This document shows, piece by piece, positions 32,390-40,665 of a stretch of 50,488 nt of DNA. This DNA comes from Lachnospiraceae bacterium UBA3310 (GTDB lineage Bacteria > Bacillota > Clostridia > Lachnospirales > Lachnospiraceae): positions 1 to 50,488 of the forward strand of contig DESQ01000032.1 in the NCBI GenBank assembly GCA_002361355.1, read 5' to 3'. The position numbers were made by a program, and so were the translations under genes. Under the pieces are notes generated by a model. The model did no database searches, was not told the DNA's origin, and was given only the letters and a program-made list of their open reading frames with translations. How positions within the stretch are numbered: position 1 is the first letter of the stretch; every line of letters begins with the position of its first letter.

Positions 32390-34070
32390 TATCATGCACT
32401 CTCAGGCCAAGCCTGTTCACCGCCGAGAAGATCGCCCGCACGGACGCCCTCGTAATATTTGAGCTGACACCCACACCGTAAGTCACCCTGCCGTCGTCCG
32501 CATCCAGAAGGTGGATATAAGCCGCCGCCTGTGAGTTGGAACCGCTCTGGAGCGCGTGCTCCTCATAGTCCAGGATCTTGATGCTGACATTCAGTTCTTC
32601 CTGCAAACCGCGCTTTACCGCGTCGATAGGGCCGTTTCCAACCGCCTCAAAGGACTTTTCCACCCCGGCGTCCGTATAGACCACCGTCACCTTTGTGTCA
32701 AACTCGGACTCTGTCTCTTCGCTCAGATCATCCACCCGAAGCCTGCGGAAATGAATCGGCTCCTTCTTCATCAGATACTCTTGACGGAAACTCTCCATAA
32801 TCTGATCCGGACTCACTTCACCCTGCTTCTCGGAGATTGCCTGAATCACATTCGCAAACTCCCTGTGCATTCCCTTCGGCAGCTTAAAGCCAAAATAGGT
32901 GTCCATGACAAAAGCAACGCCTCCCTTGCCGGATTGGGAGTTGATACGCACAATGGGTTCGTATTCTCTGCCGATATCTGCCGGATCTATGGGCAGATAA
33001 GGCACTTCCCAATATTCATTATTCCGCTCTTTCATCGCCTTCACGCCCTTGTTAATGGCATCCTGATGGGAACCCGAAAAGGCGGTAAACACCAGTTTAC
33101 CCGCATAAGGGTGTCTGGGATGCACCGGAATTTTACAGCATCTCTCATAAATTTCAATACTCTCGTTCACGCGCTCAATGGCAAGCTCCGGGTCGATACC
33201 CTGTGAGAACATATTGTAGGCGATATTTAAGATATCCACGTTTCCGGTTCTCTCCCCGTTGCCAAAAAGTGTTCCCTCCACGCGGTCTGCTCCCGCAAGA
33301 AGCGAAAGTTCCGCGCTTGCAACGCCTGTTCCCCTGTCATTATGAGGATGGACGCTCAGGATAATGGCCTCTCTATTTTCGAGATGCTTATTCATCCACT
33401 CAATTCTGTCTGCAAAGACATTGGGCGTCGTCATCTCCACCGTGGAGGGAAGATTGATGATCATGGGATTCTCCTTCGTCGGCCCCCATTCCCTCTGCAC
33501 AGCGTTACAGATCTCCAGCGCAAAATCCAGCTCCGTTCCGGTAAAACTCTCTGGTGAATATTCCAAAATAATCTTGCCTGGGAAGTCCGCCGCATGGCGT
33601 TTTACCATCTTCGTCCCCTCCACGGCAATGTTAATAATCTCCTCGCGGTTCATGTTAAAAACCACATCTCTCTGTAAGGTGGAGGTAGAGTTGTAAATGT
33701 GCACGATGGCCTGTTTGCATCCTTCAATGGATTCAAAAGTCCTATCCAAAAGTTCCTCGCGGCACTGGGTCAGCACCTGCACCACCACATCGTCGGGAAT
33801 CATTCTTCTGTCCACAAGCTGGCGCAGAAAATCATACTCAATCTGGCTGGCTGCCGGGAAACCGATCTCGATCTCCTTGAAGCCAAGTTTGATCAGATAG
33901 TTAAAAAACTCTATTTTTTCCGATACCACCATAGGATCAATCAATGCCTGGTTGCCGTCGCGCAAATCCACACTGCACCAGATCGGCGCTTTCTCAATCT
34001 CTTTATTAACCCACTCTCTTTCAGGATAATCAACCACCGGATTTCTGCGATATCTCTTATAATTTAACAT
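32379..34070 (-). CDS. leuA: 2-isopropylmalate synthase (type 2)
   Basis: 563 residues. It starts like the Corynebacterium/yeast class (KYRRNPVVDYPEREW) and has the catalytic SVDLRDGNQALIDPM near residues 33-47, the metal-binding VHPHNDRGTG, and a C-terminal regulatory domain (about 430-563) for leucine feedback. It condenses acetyl-CoA with 2-oxoisovalerate, the first committed step to leucine. It stands alone without other leu genes. No T-box or leader peptide is visible; a terminator hairpin from the HPr gene precedes it. Confidence 0.95.
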   Translation of the reverse strand: MLNYKRYRRNPVVDYPEREWVNKEIEKAPIWCSVDLRDGNQALIDPMVVSEKIEFFNYLIKLGFKEIEIGFPAASQIEYDFLRQLVDRRMIPDDVVVQVLTQCREELLDRTFESIEGCKQAIVHIYNSTSTLQRDVVFNMNREEIINIAVEGTKMVKRHAADFPGKIILEYSPESFTGTELDFALEICNAVQREWGPTKENPMIINLPSTVEMTTPNVFADRIEWMNKHLENREAIILSVHPHNDRGTGVASAELSLLAGADRVEGTLFGNGERTGNVDILNIAYNMFSQGIDPELAIERVNESIEIYERCCKIPVHPRHPYAGKLVFTAFSGSHQDAINKGVKAMKERNNEYWEVPYLPIDPADIGREYEPIVRINSQSGKGGVAFVMDTYFGFKLPKGMHREFANVIQAISEKQGEVSPDQIMESFRQEYLMKKEPIHFRRLRVDDLSEETESEFDTKVTVVYTDAGVEKSFEAVGNGPIDAVKRGLQEELNVSIKILDYEEHALQSGSNSQAAAYIHLLDADDGRVTYGVGVSSNITRASVRAIFSAVNRLGLRVHDKNF

Positions 34071-34105
34071 GACTTACTCCTCCTTATGTCTGCTTAATAA
34101 AATGT

Positions 34106-34130
34106 AAAAACCCCGCTGCATACAGCGGGG
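34106..34130 (-). terminator. Terminator between the HPr gene and leuA
   Basis: Minus strand: CCCCGCTG, TATG, CAGCGGGG, then TTTTT. Perfect 8-base stem. It ends the HPr transcript 14 bases after the stop and leaves leuA dependent on readthrough or on a weak promoter I could not place. Confidence 0.88.
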
Positions 34131-34143
34131 TTCATCTGTGACG

Positions 34144-34407
34144 TTATTCTCCAAGACCACTCTCGATCGCACTGACCAACGCTTTCAAGGCTTCCTCTTC
34201 ATCTTCACCATCACACACAAACTCAATCTCATCGCCACACTTGACACATGCCCCAAGCACACTTAGGACACTTTTGGCGTTCGCTGTATTTTCACGAAAT
34301 GTAAAGGTTATCAGAGATTTAAACTGCATCGCTTCCTTGCATAGGATGCCTGCCGGTCTTAGATGTAGCCCTGTCGGGTTTTTGATGACTACCTTTTGAC
34401 TTACCAT
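34144..34407 (-). CDS. ptsH: HPr family phosphocarrier protein
   Basis: 87 residues. His15 in PTGLHLRPAG is the site phosphorylated by enzyme I, and Ser46 in NAKSVLSVLGA is the position used by HPr kinase in Firmicutes. It passes phosphate to sugar permeases and, as Ser-P-HPr, takes part in carbon control. The typical Met/Gly run after Ser46 is altered (SVLSVLGACVKCG), with two extra Cys, so a Crh- or regulatory-type relative is possible. It is a single gene with its own promoter. Confidence 0.88.
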   Translation of the reverse strand: MVSQKVVIKNPTGLHLRPAGILCKEAMQFKSLITFTFRENTANAKSVLSVLGACVKCGDEIEFVCDGEDEEEALKALVSAIESGLGE

Positions 34408-34438
34408 AACCTCTTCCTCTTTCTTAGATAATATAAAA

Positions 34439-34467
34439 AGTATATCATTTTTCGGTCTGTGTCACAA
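34439..34467 (-). promoter_or_regulatory. Promoter of the HPr gene
   Basis: Minus strand: TTGTGA, a 17-base spacer, then TATACT. It lies 30 bases upstream of the start codon. Confidence 0.7.
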
Positions 34468-34508
34468 GTCCCAAAAACACAATATCCCGAATATCTTTGT
34501 CTCTTCTC

Positions 34509-35858
34509 TTACAGCATACTGTTTTGAATCAATTCTGCCAGCTTCTTCGCTTCCTCGTTGATAGCCTGCTGATCCTTACCCTCAATCATAACTCTGACGA
34601 GAGGCTCAGTACCGGAGGGACGAATCAACACACGGCCCTCCCCCGCAAACTTCTTTTCAACATTGGCAATGGCTTCCGCAATCTCCGGGTAATCCATAAA
34701 CTTCTCTTTTTTATGGTTAGGCACCTTGGCTCCCACCAGCGCCTGCGGCATCACTTCCATAATAGAGGCAAGCTCCGAGAGAGGCTTTTTCGTCTCCACC
34801 AGTACCTGTAAAAGGTGCAGGGCACTGAGAAGTCCGTCTCCCGTGGTATTCTCATCCAAAAAGATCACATGGCCCGACTGCTCGCCGCCGAGGCTTGCCC
34901 CGATTTCCCGCATGCGCTCCAGCACATACCGGTCTCCCACCTTAGTCTGCTCTATCTTGATACCGTTTTTTTCACCCATAAGGAAAAAGCCGAGATTACT
35001 CATGACCGTAGCCACAATGGTGTTCTTATTCAGCTTCCCCTGTGTCTTCATATGATTGCCGACGATGGCCATAATCTGATCGCCGTCCACCATATTACCC
35101 AGTTCATCCACCGCCAACAGCCTGTCGGCGTCTCCGTCGAAAGCAAGCCCCAACTGCGCTTTCTCGTAAACCACTCTCGCCTGCAGCTCTTCCATGTGCG
35201 TAGAACCGCAGTTCGCGTTGATATTCGTACCGTCGGGATTATTGTGGATAGCTACCACCTCCGCGCCAAGCTCCTTCATTGTCTCCACCGAGGTATAGAA
35301 AGACGCACCTTCCGCACAGTCCAAAACAATTTTCATTCCCCTCAGATCCACGTTCACTGCCTTCATGGCATGATTGATATATTCCTCCCTGGCGTCCGTG
35401 CGGTACTTAATCTTTCCCACGCTCGCCCCCGTAGGAAATTTAACACCCTGCATGTCGCTCCTGATCAGATCCTCGATCTCGTCTTCAAGAGAATCCGGAA
35501 GTTTATAACCGTTTCCGTCAAAAAACTTAATGCCGTTAAATTCTACCGTATTGTGGGAAGCGGAGATCACTACACCCGCATCCACCTTATATTTTCTGGT
35601 AAGATAAGCCACCGCCGGCGTAGGAACCACTCCCACATACACCGCGTTTGCGCCAACGGAACACACACCCGCCATGAGGGCGTTCGCCAGCATATCACCG
35701 GATATTCTCGTATCGCACCCCACCATGATCGTCGGCTTATGCTCATTTTCTCTGGTCAGGACATATGCCCCCGCCTGCCCCAACTGCATCGCCAGAAGGG
35801 GAGACAGCTCCTCGTTAGCCACGCCGCGAACTCCGTCCGTGCCAAATAGTCTGCTCAT
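34509..35858 (-). CDS. glmM: Phosphoglucosamine mutase
   Basis: 449 residues. N-terminal MSRLFGTDGVRGVAN, the phosphoserine loop ISASHNTVEFNGIKFF (Ser near 101), the metal-binding DGDADRLLAVD and the C-terminal RPSGTEPLVRVM are all present. It converts glucosamine 6-phosphate to glucosamine 1-phosphate for cell wall precursors. It is third in the cdaA-cdaR-glmM operon; GlmM is known to bind and restrain CdaA in Firmicutes. The loop has Thr where most members have Pro (SASHNP), a mild variation. Confidence 0.97.
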   Translation of the reverse strand: MSRLFGTDGVRGVANEELSPLLAMQLGQAGAYVLTRENEHKPTIMVGCDTRISGDMLANALMAGVCSVGANAVYVGVVPTPAVAYLTRKYKVDAGVVISASHNTVEFNGIKFFDGNGYKLPDSLEDEIEDLIRSDMQGVKFPTGASVGKIKYRTDAREEYINHAMKAVNVDLRGMKIVLDCAEGASFYTSVETMKELGAEVVAIHNNPDGTNINANCGSTHMEELQARVVYEKAQLGLAFDGDADRLLAVDELGNMVDGDQIMAIVGNHMKTQGKLNKNTIVATVMSNLGFFLMGEKNGIKIEQTKVGDRYVLERMREIGASLGGEQSGHVIFLDENTTGDGLLSALHLLQVLVETKKPLSELASIMEVMPQALVGAKVPNHKKEKFMDYPEIAEAIANVEKKFAGEGRVLIRPSGTEPLVRVMIEGKDQQAINEEAKKLAELIQNSML

Positions 35859-35874
35859 ATTTTTTATACCTCCG

Positions 35875-37155
35875 TTATTCTTCCTCTATGATATGCACCC
35901 GTACCTCTGTGATTCCGCTTTGTCTCAGGTTTCCATTCGCCACTGTGGCATTTACGGGAAGCCAGTAACTGCCCTCCGTGAGTTCGTCAATCTCTTCCCG
36001 CGCCATCCATGCCTCCAGATCCACGGTAGCCGTAACATCTTCTGCCGTGACCTCATTTAAAGCCTCCTGCAGCCCTGTCAGCATAATACTGCACTCGTTG
36101 GCAGGCTCCGTGATAACAGCCTGATAATTGTCGGGAAGTCCCTCAAAAAGAATCCGTCCTACGGGCACTCTCACAGCCCGTTCCCGTTCCGCCTCTATCC
36201 TTGCAGTGACATTGATCCTGCCCACAAAATTATTCTCCGCCAACTTCACACCATCCGGCAGATACTCATTCAGATCCACCAGCACCGTCACATCCTCGGC
36301 AGCGTCAGTCACATCCAGCACGCCGGCAGGAATCTCAATCGCCTCCACATTGTCAAGCGTCTGCGATCTGGCCGCCACCGTAACCGTCCCCTTGCTAAAG
36401 GCAACTTCTCCCGTATACTGATAGCCGTCTTCCGGTATTCCCGTAACCTCACACACAACAGGCAGCGCCTTAAGCTCCAGAATCTCTACATTGACCCGCA
36501 CCTTGGAAATACTCTTTTCAATGTTTGCGGCGGTAATTTCATCTCCGTCATCGTTATAGAGGCGAATATCGGAATCGGTACCGATATTATTTGTAAAACC
36601 GGAAACGTCAACCTCCGCCTGCGCTTTTGTCACCTGTGAAATAACAGACTGCGGCCCCGAAATCCGGATCAGATTCTGGTCTGTCGTGGCATCGCCTACC
36701 ATATAGCCCTCGCGTACCTCACCCGTAGTAACCGGTTTGATCTGCAGGGATTTGGTCTGCCGTTCCTCGACACTCAACCGCACACTGTCAATATTACCCC
36801 GTATGCTGTCCAACTTATCGCTGTACTTGTTCGTGGACAGTTTGATCGGTACCGTATCCACACTGGTCAGATCATTGATATCCGCCACCGCCACAATATT
36901 GCTCTTATCCAGTGCATCAATAATGGAGCGGGGCGCAGAAACCGTAACCACATCAATGGTATCCGTACCATCCAGCACCTCGTAGACCTGCCCTCTCTCC
37001 GTGATCAGATTCGTATTTCTGATTGTGACAGGCACATCCGTCACGCGGTAAGGCACAATGGGATCGTTTATGTTAGTGACAACCAGCCATAGCAGTGCCG
37101 CACTGAGGAAAGAAGCGATCTTTAAGCCCCAGTTCCGGGTAAGTCTATTCTTCAT
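35875..37155 (-). CDS. cdaR: YbbR-domain regulator of diadenylate cyclase
   Basis: 426 residues. One N-terminal membrane anchor (about 10-25, LKIASFLSAALLWLVVTN) is followed by four YbbR-type repeats outside the membrane (each about 80 residues, with recurrent VRLSVEER, VRVNVEI and INVTARIE strand ends). CdaR binds and tunes the c-di-AMP synthase CdaA. It overlaps cdaA by 11 bases, and glmM starts 16 bases after its stop, so expression is coupled. Confidence 0.92.
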   Translation of the reverse strand: MKNRLTRNWGLKIASFLSAALLWLVVTNINDPIVPYRVTDVPVTIRNTNLITERGQVYEVLDGTDTIDVVTVSAPRSIIDALDKSNIVAVADINDLTSVDTVPIKLSTNKYSDKLDSIRGNIDSVRLSVEERQTKSLQIKPVTTGEVREGYMVGDATTDQNLIRISGPQSVISQVTKAQAEVDVSGFTNNIGTDSDIRLYNDDGDEITAANIEKSISKVRVNVEILELKALPVVCEVTGIPEDGYQYTGEVAFSKGTVTVAARSQTLDNVEAIEIPAGVLDVTDAAEDVTVLVDLNEYLPDGVKLAENNFVGRINVTARIEAERERAVRVPVGRILFEGLPDNYQAVITEPANECSIMLTGLQEALNEVTAEDVTATVDLEAWMAREEIDELTEGSYWLPVNATVANGNLRQSGITEVRVHIIEEE

Positions 37156-38026
37156 CCCTGACCCCTGCCTTTCCGATACTCTTGCCTTTCCAGATTTTAC
37201 GTTTTTTCTCCTCCGTCGGCTTATCCTGAATTTCCAATAACCGCTCTTTCAACCGACCCGCATCCAGATTTCTCTCAAGCGCTCCGCCGTAAGCCACGCT
37301 GATCTTGCCGGTTTCTTCGGAAACAATTACCGTCAGGGAATCCGTCACTTCCGAGATCCCCACGCCTGCCCTGTGTCTGGTTCCCAGATCCTTGCTGAGT
37401 GCCATATTGTCCGACAGCGGCAGATAGCAGGTCGCGGACACGACCCTGTTTCCCCTGACGATAACCGCACCGTCATGCAGAGGTGTATTGTGCTCAAAAA
37501 TATTGATGAGAAGCTGGCTTGAAATAATGCCGTCCACATCAATGCCCGTTCTCTCGTATTCCCGCAGGGACTGATCGTGCTCAATCACAATAAGCGCCCC
37601 TGTCTTTACCTTTCCCATCTCCACAGAAGCCTTCACAATCTCGTTGATCGTCCGATCCGAAAACCGTCCGCCCTCCTGCTTATTAGAATCAAGAAGAGCT
37701 GCAAAAAAATTCTTACGTCCCAGCTCTTCCAGCGCGGCACGCAGCTCCGGCTGTAAAACCACCACAAATGCCGTAGCGGCAATGCTGATAATATTGGGTA
37801 CAATCCAGAGAATCGTATTCATCTTACAAAGAGCCGCGATCACAATAAAAACCATGATCATAATAACGCCCTTCAAAAGCGCCCATGCCCTCGTATTCTT
37901 AATCCAAACCAAAATATGATACGCCACAAAGGTCATAATGGCGATCTCCGCCACATCATTCCAGTGGATAGAAGGCATGTGCAGCCTTGCGAGATAGACC
38001 CCAATCCAGCTATTCAATTGTTTCAT
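37145..38026 (-). CDS. cdaA: Diadenylate cyclase CdaA
   Basis: 293 residues. Three membrane spans (about 28-100) precede a DAC domain (about 105-265) with both signatures: HDGAVIVRG (DGA) and GTRHRAGVGISE (RHR). It joins two ATP into c-di-AMP, the messenger for potassium and osmotic balance and wall stress. The C-terminal tail is basic (EEKKRKIWKGKSIGKAG). It is first in the cdaA-cdaR-glmM operon. Confidence 0.96.
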   Translation of the reverse strand: MKQLNSWIGVYLARLHMPSIHWNDVAEIAIMTFVAYHILVWIKNTRAWALLKGVIMIMVFIVIAALCKMNTILWIVPNIISIAATAFVVVLQPELRAALEELGRKNFFAALLDSNKQEGGRFSDRTINEIVKASVEMGKVKTGALIVIEHDQSLREYERTGIDVDGIISSQLLINIFEHNTPLHDGAVIVRGNRVVSATCYLPLSDNMALSKDLGTRHRAGVGISEVTDSLTVIVSEETGKISVAYGGALERNLDAGRLKERLLEIQDKPTEEKKRKIWKGKSIGKAGVRDEE

Positions 38027-38056
38027 CTCTCATCACCTGCCCTCTGTGTTATTTGA

Positions 38057-38085
38057 ATTATAGAAGCACTTCTCACACGCTTTAA
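38057..38085 (-). promoter_or_regulatory. Possible promoter of cdaA
   Basis: Minus strand: TTAAAG, a 17-base spacer, then a perfect TATAAT about 31 bases before the cdaA ATG. The -35 box is weak and overlaps the stop of the upstream gene. Confidence 0.45.
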
Positions 38086-39047
38086 TGATGAGGCGGTCTT
38101 GCGCTTCTCGCCGCCCCGCTTCTCGCGGAGTTGATCTGCTTCACTTTCTTATCCGGTTTTGCCACAGTGACCTTCGGCACTGCCTTCACATAATAATAGT
38201 ATTCATCATCCTCAAACTGTACTTTTTCCGTTCGACTGTAATCAACATAAAATACAAAAAACTGCAATATCAGCGTAAGTGCAAACGATATAATCGTCCC
38301 CAGAATCACACTGATCAGCGACTGGTTAATGTCAAAGATCAGATCCCCTACCAAGAGCACCATAATGTTTACTACTGCGCCCGCCGTCATGGCAATCGTC
38401 CATGCATAATCCACGCTCATGCGGCGTAAGAGATACACAATAATCACCGTGAGGGCAAAAGCCGCAATGGTAACCACCATCTCACGGTTCTTGAGCAGCC
38501 CGTCAACAATAAACCGGAATTTCGCCGCCGTCTCTTCATCCGCCATAGCCGCAATCACTGTCGCATTCTGCGTTACATAATGGAGCATATAATAAACAAT
38601 CACGCCGCAGGCCACGGAAACGGCCGAAGCCGGCGTCCCGATCAGTCCCATGGATATGGGAATTACATAGGGGATGCGCAGAAGGAAGCAAACCGGCATA
38701 AGCACCACTACCAGCGTATCCTTCGGAGAAAAACGCAGATACAGTAAAAAAAGCAGCAAAAATCCTGCGCCAATCACCACGGCACATTCCAGGCTGAAAG
38801 CATAGAGATGCAGCAGAGCAAAAACCGCTGCCATCAGGACAATAAAATTCATCGGCATGAAGGAGCACATAAGCGCCACGATCAGCACCACCGTTGCCCT
38901 GTCAATTGTCTCCATATATCCCAGTCTGGAATTGATCAGGAAAAGTGTGACAAGCGCCAGAAGAAACTTCATAAGTGGTGTGATATACACCTCATATTTA
39001 CTGTATATCGTCAATAGTATCTGTTTTGCAACCAGTAAAGTAGTCAT
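38082..39047 (-). CDS. Multi-span membrane protein of unknown function
   Basis: 321 residues with about eight predicted membrane spans, in pairs (around 22-42, 50-80, 88-108, 114-150, 190-210, 215-240 and 250-270), then a charged cytoplasmic tail with a DDEYYYYVKAVPKV segment and a basic end. I recognise no family. It lies 24 bases after the small membrane gene at 39072 is translated and just before cdaA, so it may be part of the envelope stress or wall group. No transport motif is visible. Confidence 0.72.
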   Translation of the reverse strand: MTTLLVAKQILLTIYSKYEVYITPLMKFLLALVTLFLINSRLGYMETIDRATVVLIVALMCSFMPMNFIVLMAAVFALLHLYAFSLECAVVIGAGFLLLFLLYLRFSPKDTLVVVLMPVCFLLRIPYVIPISMGLIGTPASAVSVACGVIVYYMLHYVTQNATVIAAMADEETAAKFRFIVDGLLKNREMVVTIAAFALTVIIVYLLRRMSVDYAWTIAMTAGAVVNIMVLLVGDLIFDINQSLISVILGTIISFALTLILQFFVFYVDYSRTEKVQFEDDEYYYYVKAVPKVTVAKPDKKVKQINSARSGAARSARPPHH

Positions 39048-39071
39048 TGTATGTTAATCCTTTTATCTGTT

Positions 39072-39461
39072 CTATTCGTTTCTATACATGGAAGAAAGCC
39101 TGTGCAGGTTCATATAGTATGTCCGCAGGCTTTTTTTCGCCCTGCTGTATCTTACCGTACACACTGCATAGGAAATAAGCGCATAAATGCCCACTGTCCC
39201 CAGATAAAAAAACAGAACATTCTTGGCGAACTCCAAAAGATCCATCTTATAGATGTCCGTCATAAAAATTTCAAAATCATAAAAAATGTACATGGCAAAA
39301 ACCACTACAAATGCGATGGTTGCACTTATAATGGATTTAAGCACCTGCCAGCCTATATAGTCGCTCCGAAAATAGCTTCCAATGGCCAGACATTTTTTCC
39401 CCTCATGCTCTTCATAGGAAGCCATTTTCGTCATCAGAACGACTCTCTCTTCATTTAACAT
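39072..39461 (-). CDS. Small membrane protein of unknown function
   Basis: 129 residues from the ATG at 39461 (GGAG six bases upstream); a TTG at 39473 is the longer alternative. Two membrane spans (about 43-65 and 81-103), with soluble ends and a basic C-terminal tail (RYSRAKKSLRTYYMNLHRL). I recognise no domain. Its place between the flagellar-type regulator gene and the next membrane protein, with short gaps, suggests one transcription unit and perhaps a joint complex of the two membrane proteins. Confidence 0.65.
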   Translation of the reverse strand: MLNEERVVLMTKMASYEEHEGKKCLAIGSYFRSDYIGWQVLKSIISATIAFVVVFAMYIFYDFEIFMTDIYKMDLLEFAKNVLFFYLGTVGIYALISYAVCTVRYSRAKKSLRTYYMNLHRLSSMYRNE

Positions 39462-39488
39462 ATACTTCTCCAATTTCCAAATGAAAAA

Positions 39489-39896
39489 TTAGTTCAGGAA
39501 ACGCATCTTCGGATTTTCCTTCGTGTCCTTCTTCTTCGAGACTTTCGGAGGTTCCGGCTTCTTAATGCTGCTGTCCAGTTCATTCACCATGGTATTTTTG
39601 CACTTCTGGCAGAAACGTCCCGTCATAATGGGTGCGCCACAATTCTCACAGTTAAGCGTAATTCCGGACTCCGACGAAAGCTCAAGCCTTTCCTCTCTGA
39701 GCCACTGGTGAATCTGATTCGTGGACACGTCACAGGCTTCCGCCACCTCAGGAATAGATGCATGTCCGTTATCCTGAATGTATTTCTTTACTTCCTGAAA
39801 CTTCTCCTCCATCTTCTCCCGACACGCAGGACAGATCGGCGGCCCGGAAACGTAGTTAAAAAGACTCCCGCACTTTCTACAATTCCTTACGTTCAT
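39489..39896 (-). CDS. yvyF: Flagellar operon protein, YvyF family
   Basis: 135 residues from the ATG at 39896, which has GGGAGG seven bases upstream; the longer frame from 39938 runs into comF. Two zinc-finger-like Cys sets (NCRKCGSLF, ICPAC; then NCENCGAPI, FCQKCK) flank a short helix-turn-helix (IPEVAEACDVSTNQIHQWLREERL), the layout of the YvyF flagellar operon protein family, thought to be regulatory. In Bacillus the gene lies between comF and flgM. Here it is next to comF and near flagellar rod genes, so the link is kept. Confidence 0.85.
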   Translation of the reverse strand: MNVRNCRKCGSLFNYVSGPPICPACREKMEEKFQEVKKYIQDNGHASIPEVAEACDVSTNQIHQWLREERLELSSESGITLNCENCGAPIMTGRFCQKCKNTMVNELDSSIKKPEPPKVSKKKDTKENPKMRFLN

Positions 39897-39921
39897 ACTT
39901 CGTCCTCCCTCAGATCGTTTT

Positions 39922-40635
39922 TTATATGCCTCTCCCAATAGCGAGAGTCACAAAATAAATCTTCTCTACACCCGCATTTTTCAATTCGCGGCTCATGGCA
40001 TCTATCGTACTTCCTGTGGTGTAGATGTCATCAATAATTATAGTCGTATTTAATTTTACATCATTACGGAGGATTTTAAAAGCCTTTTTCAAATTATTTT
40101 GTCTTCCGGCGGCAGATAATTCTTTCATAGGCACCGTTTTTTTCACTCTTCCGATCAAATCGTCGCACACAGGTATCCCCGTAAGAGCCGAAACTTCCCT
40201 TGCCAGCACCCCCGCCTGATTGTATCCCCGCCTGCGCTTCCTGCTGCTGTGAAGCGGCACGGGGATGAGCGCATCTGCATGGCAGGATCTGATATAATCC
40301 CCCAGAACGTTCACCATACATGCCGCATAAAAGGCGGCGTACTCCTTCCTTCCGTGATACTTAAAACGAGCGATGGAGGAAGCGGCGCTTTGATAGGAAA
40401 AGAGGGCTCGTCCACTGTCATAGAAATGGGCGTGGGCGGCGCAGTCAGCACAGTATTCTTTCCCGTCGTCCCCGATATGTTTGCCGCATTTCATACAGCG
40501 CGGCGGTTTAATGTACTCCAAAACAGGCTCGCAATCCCTGCAAATCAGCGCGTTCCATGGTCTGACAGGCCCGTCGCAGACCGGACAGCGGCGGGGATAG
40601 AGAAGTGACAGAAATGTATGCAGAAATGTATTCAT
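39922..40635 (-). CDS. comFC: ComF family phosphoribosyltransferase-like protein
   Basis: 237 residues. A double zinc ribbon (CPVCDGP, CRDC, CMKCGKHI, CADC; about 17-70) is followed by a PRTase fold (about 90-235) with the PRPP loop IIIDDIYTTGSTI and VPLHSSRKRRRGYNQ. ComFC works with the helicase ComFA in DNA uptake in competent bacteria; homologues occur also in non-competent ones. No comFA is next to it, but a RecD2 helicase gene is directly upstream. Confidence 0.92.
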   Translation of the reverse strand: MNTFLHTFLSLLYPRRCPVCDGPVRPWNALICRDCEPVLEYIKPPRCMKCGKHIGDDGKEYCADCAAHAHFYDSGRALFSYQSAASSIARFKYHGRKEYAAFYAACMVNVLGDYIRSCHADALIPVPLHSSRKRRRGYNQAGVLAREVSALTGIPVCDDLIGRVKKTVPMKELSAAGRQNNLKKAFKILRNDVKLNTTIIIDDIYTTGSTIDAMSRELKNAGVEKIYFVTLAIGRGI

Positions 40636-40665
40636 AAAATTTCCTTTCCAGAAGTATCAACGCCA

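Noticed and set aside
34071..34143. T-box or leucine attenuator before leuA
   Set aside because: The gap is 73 bases and holds only the terminator hairpin of the HPr gene; no leader peptide with Leu codons and no T-box sequence.
34815..35849. 344-codon open frame on the plus strand
   Set aside because: Shadow of glmM on the other strand, rich in His and Arg as such shadows are.
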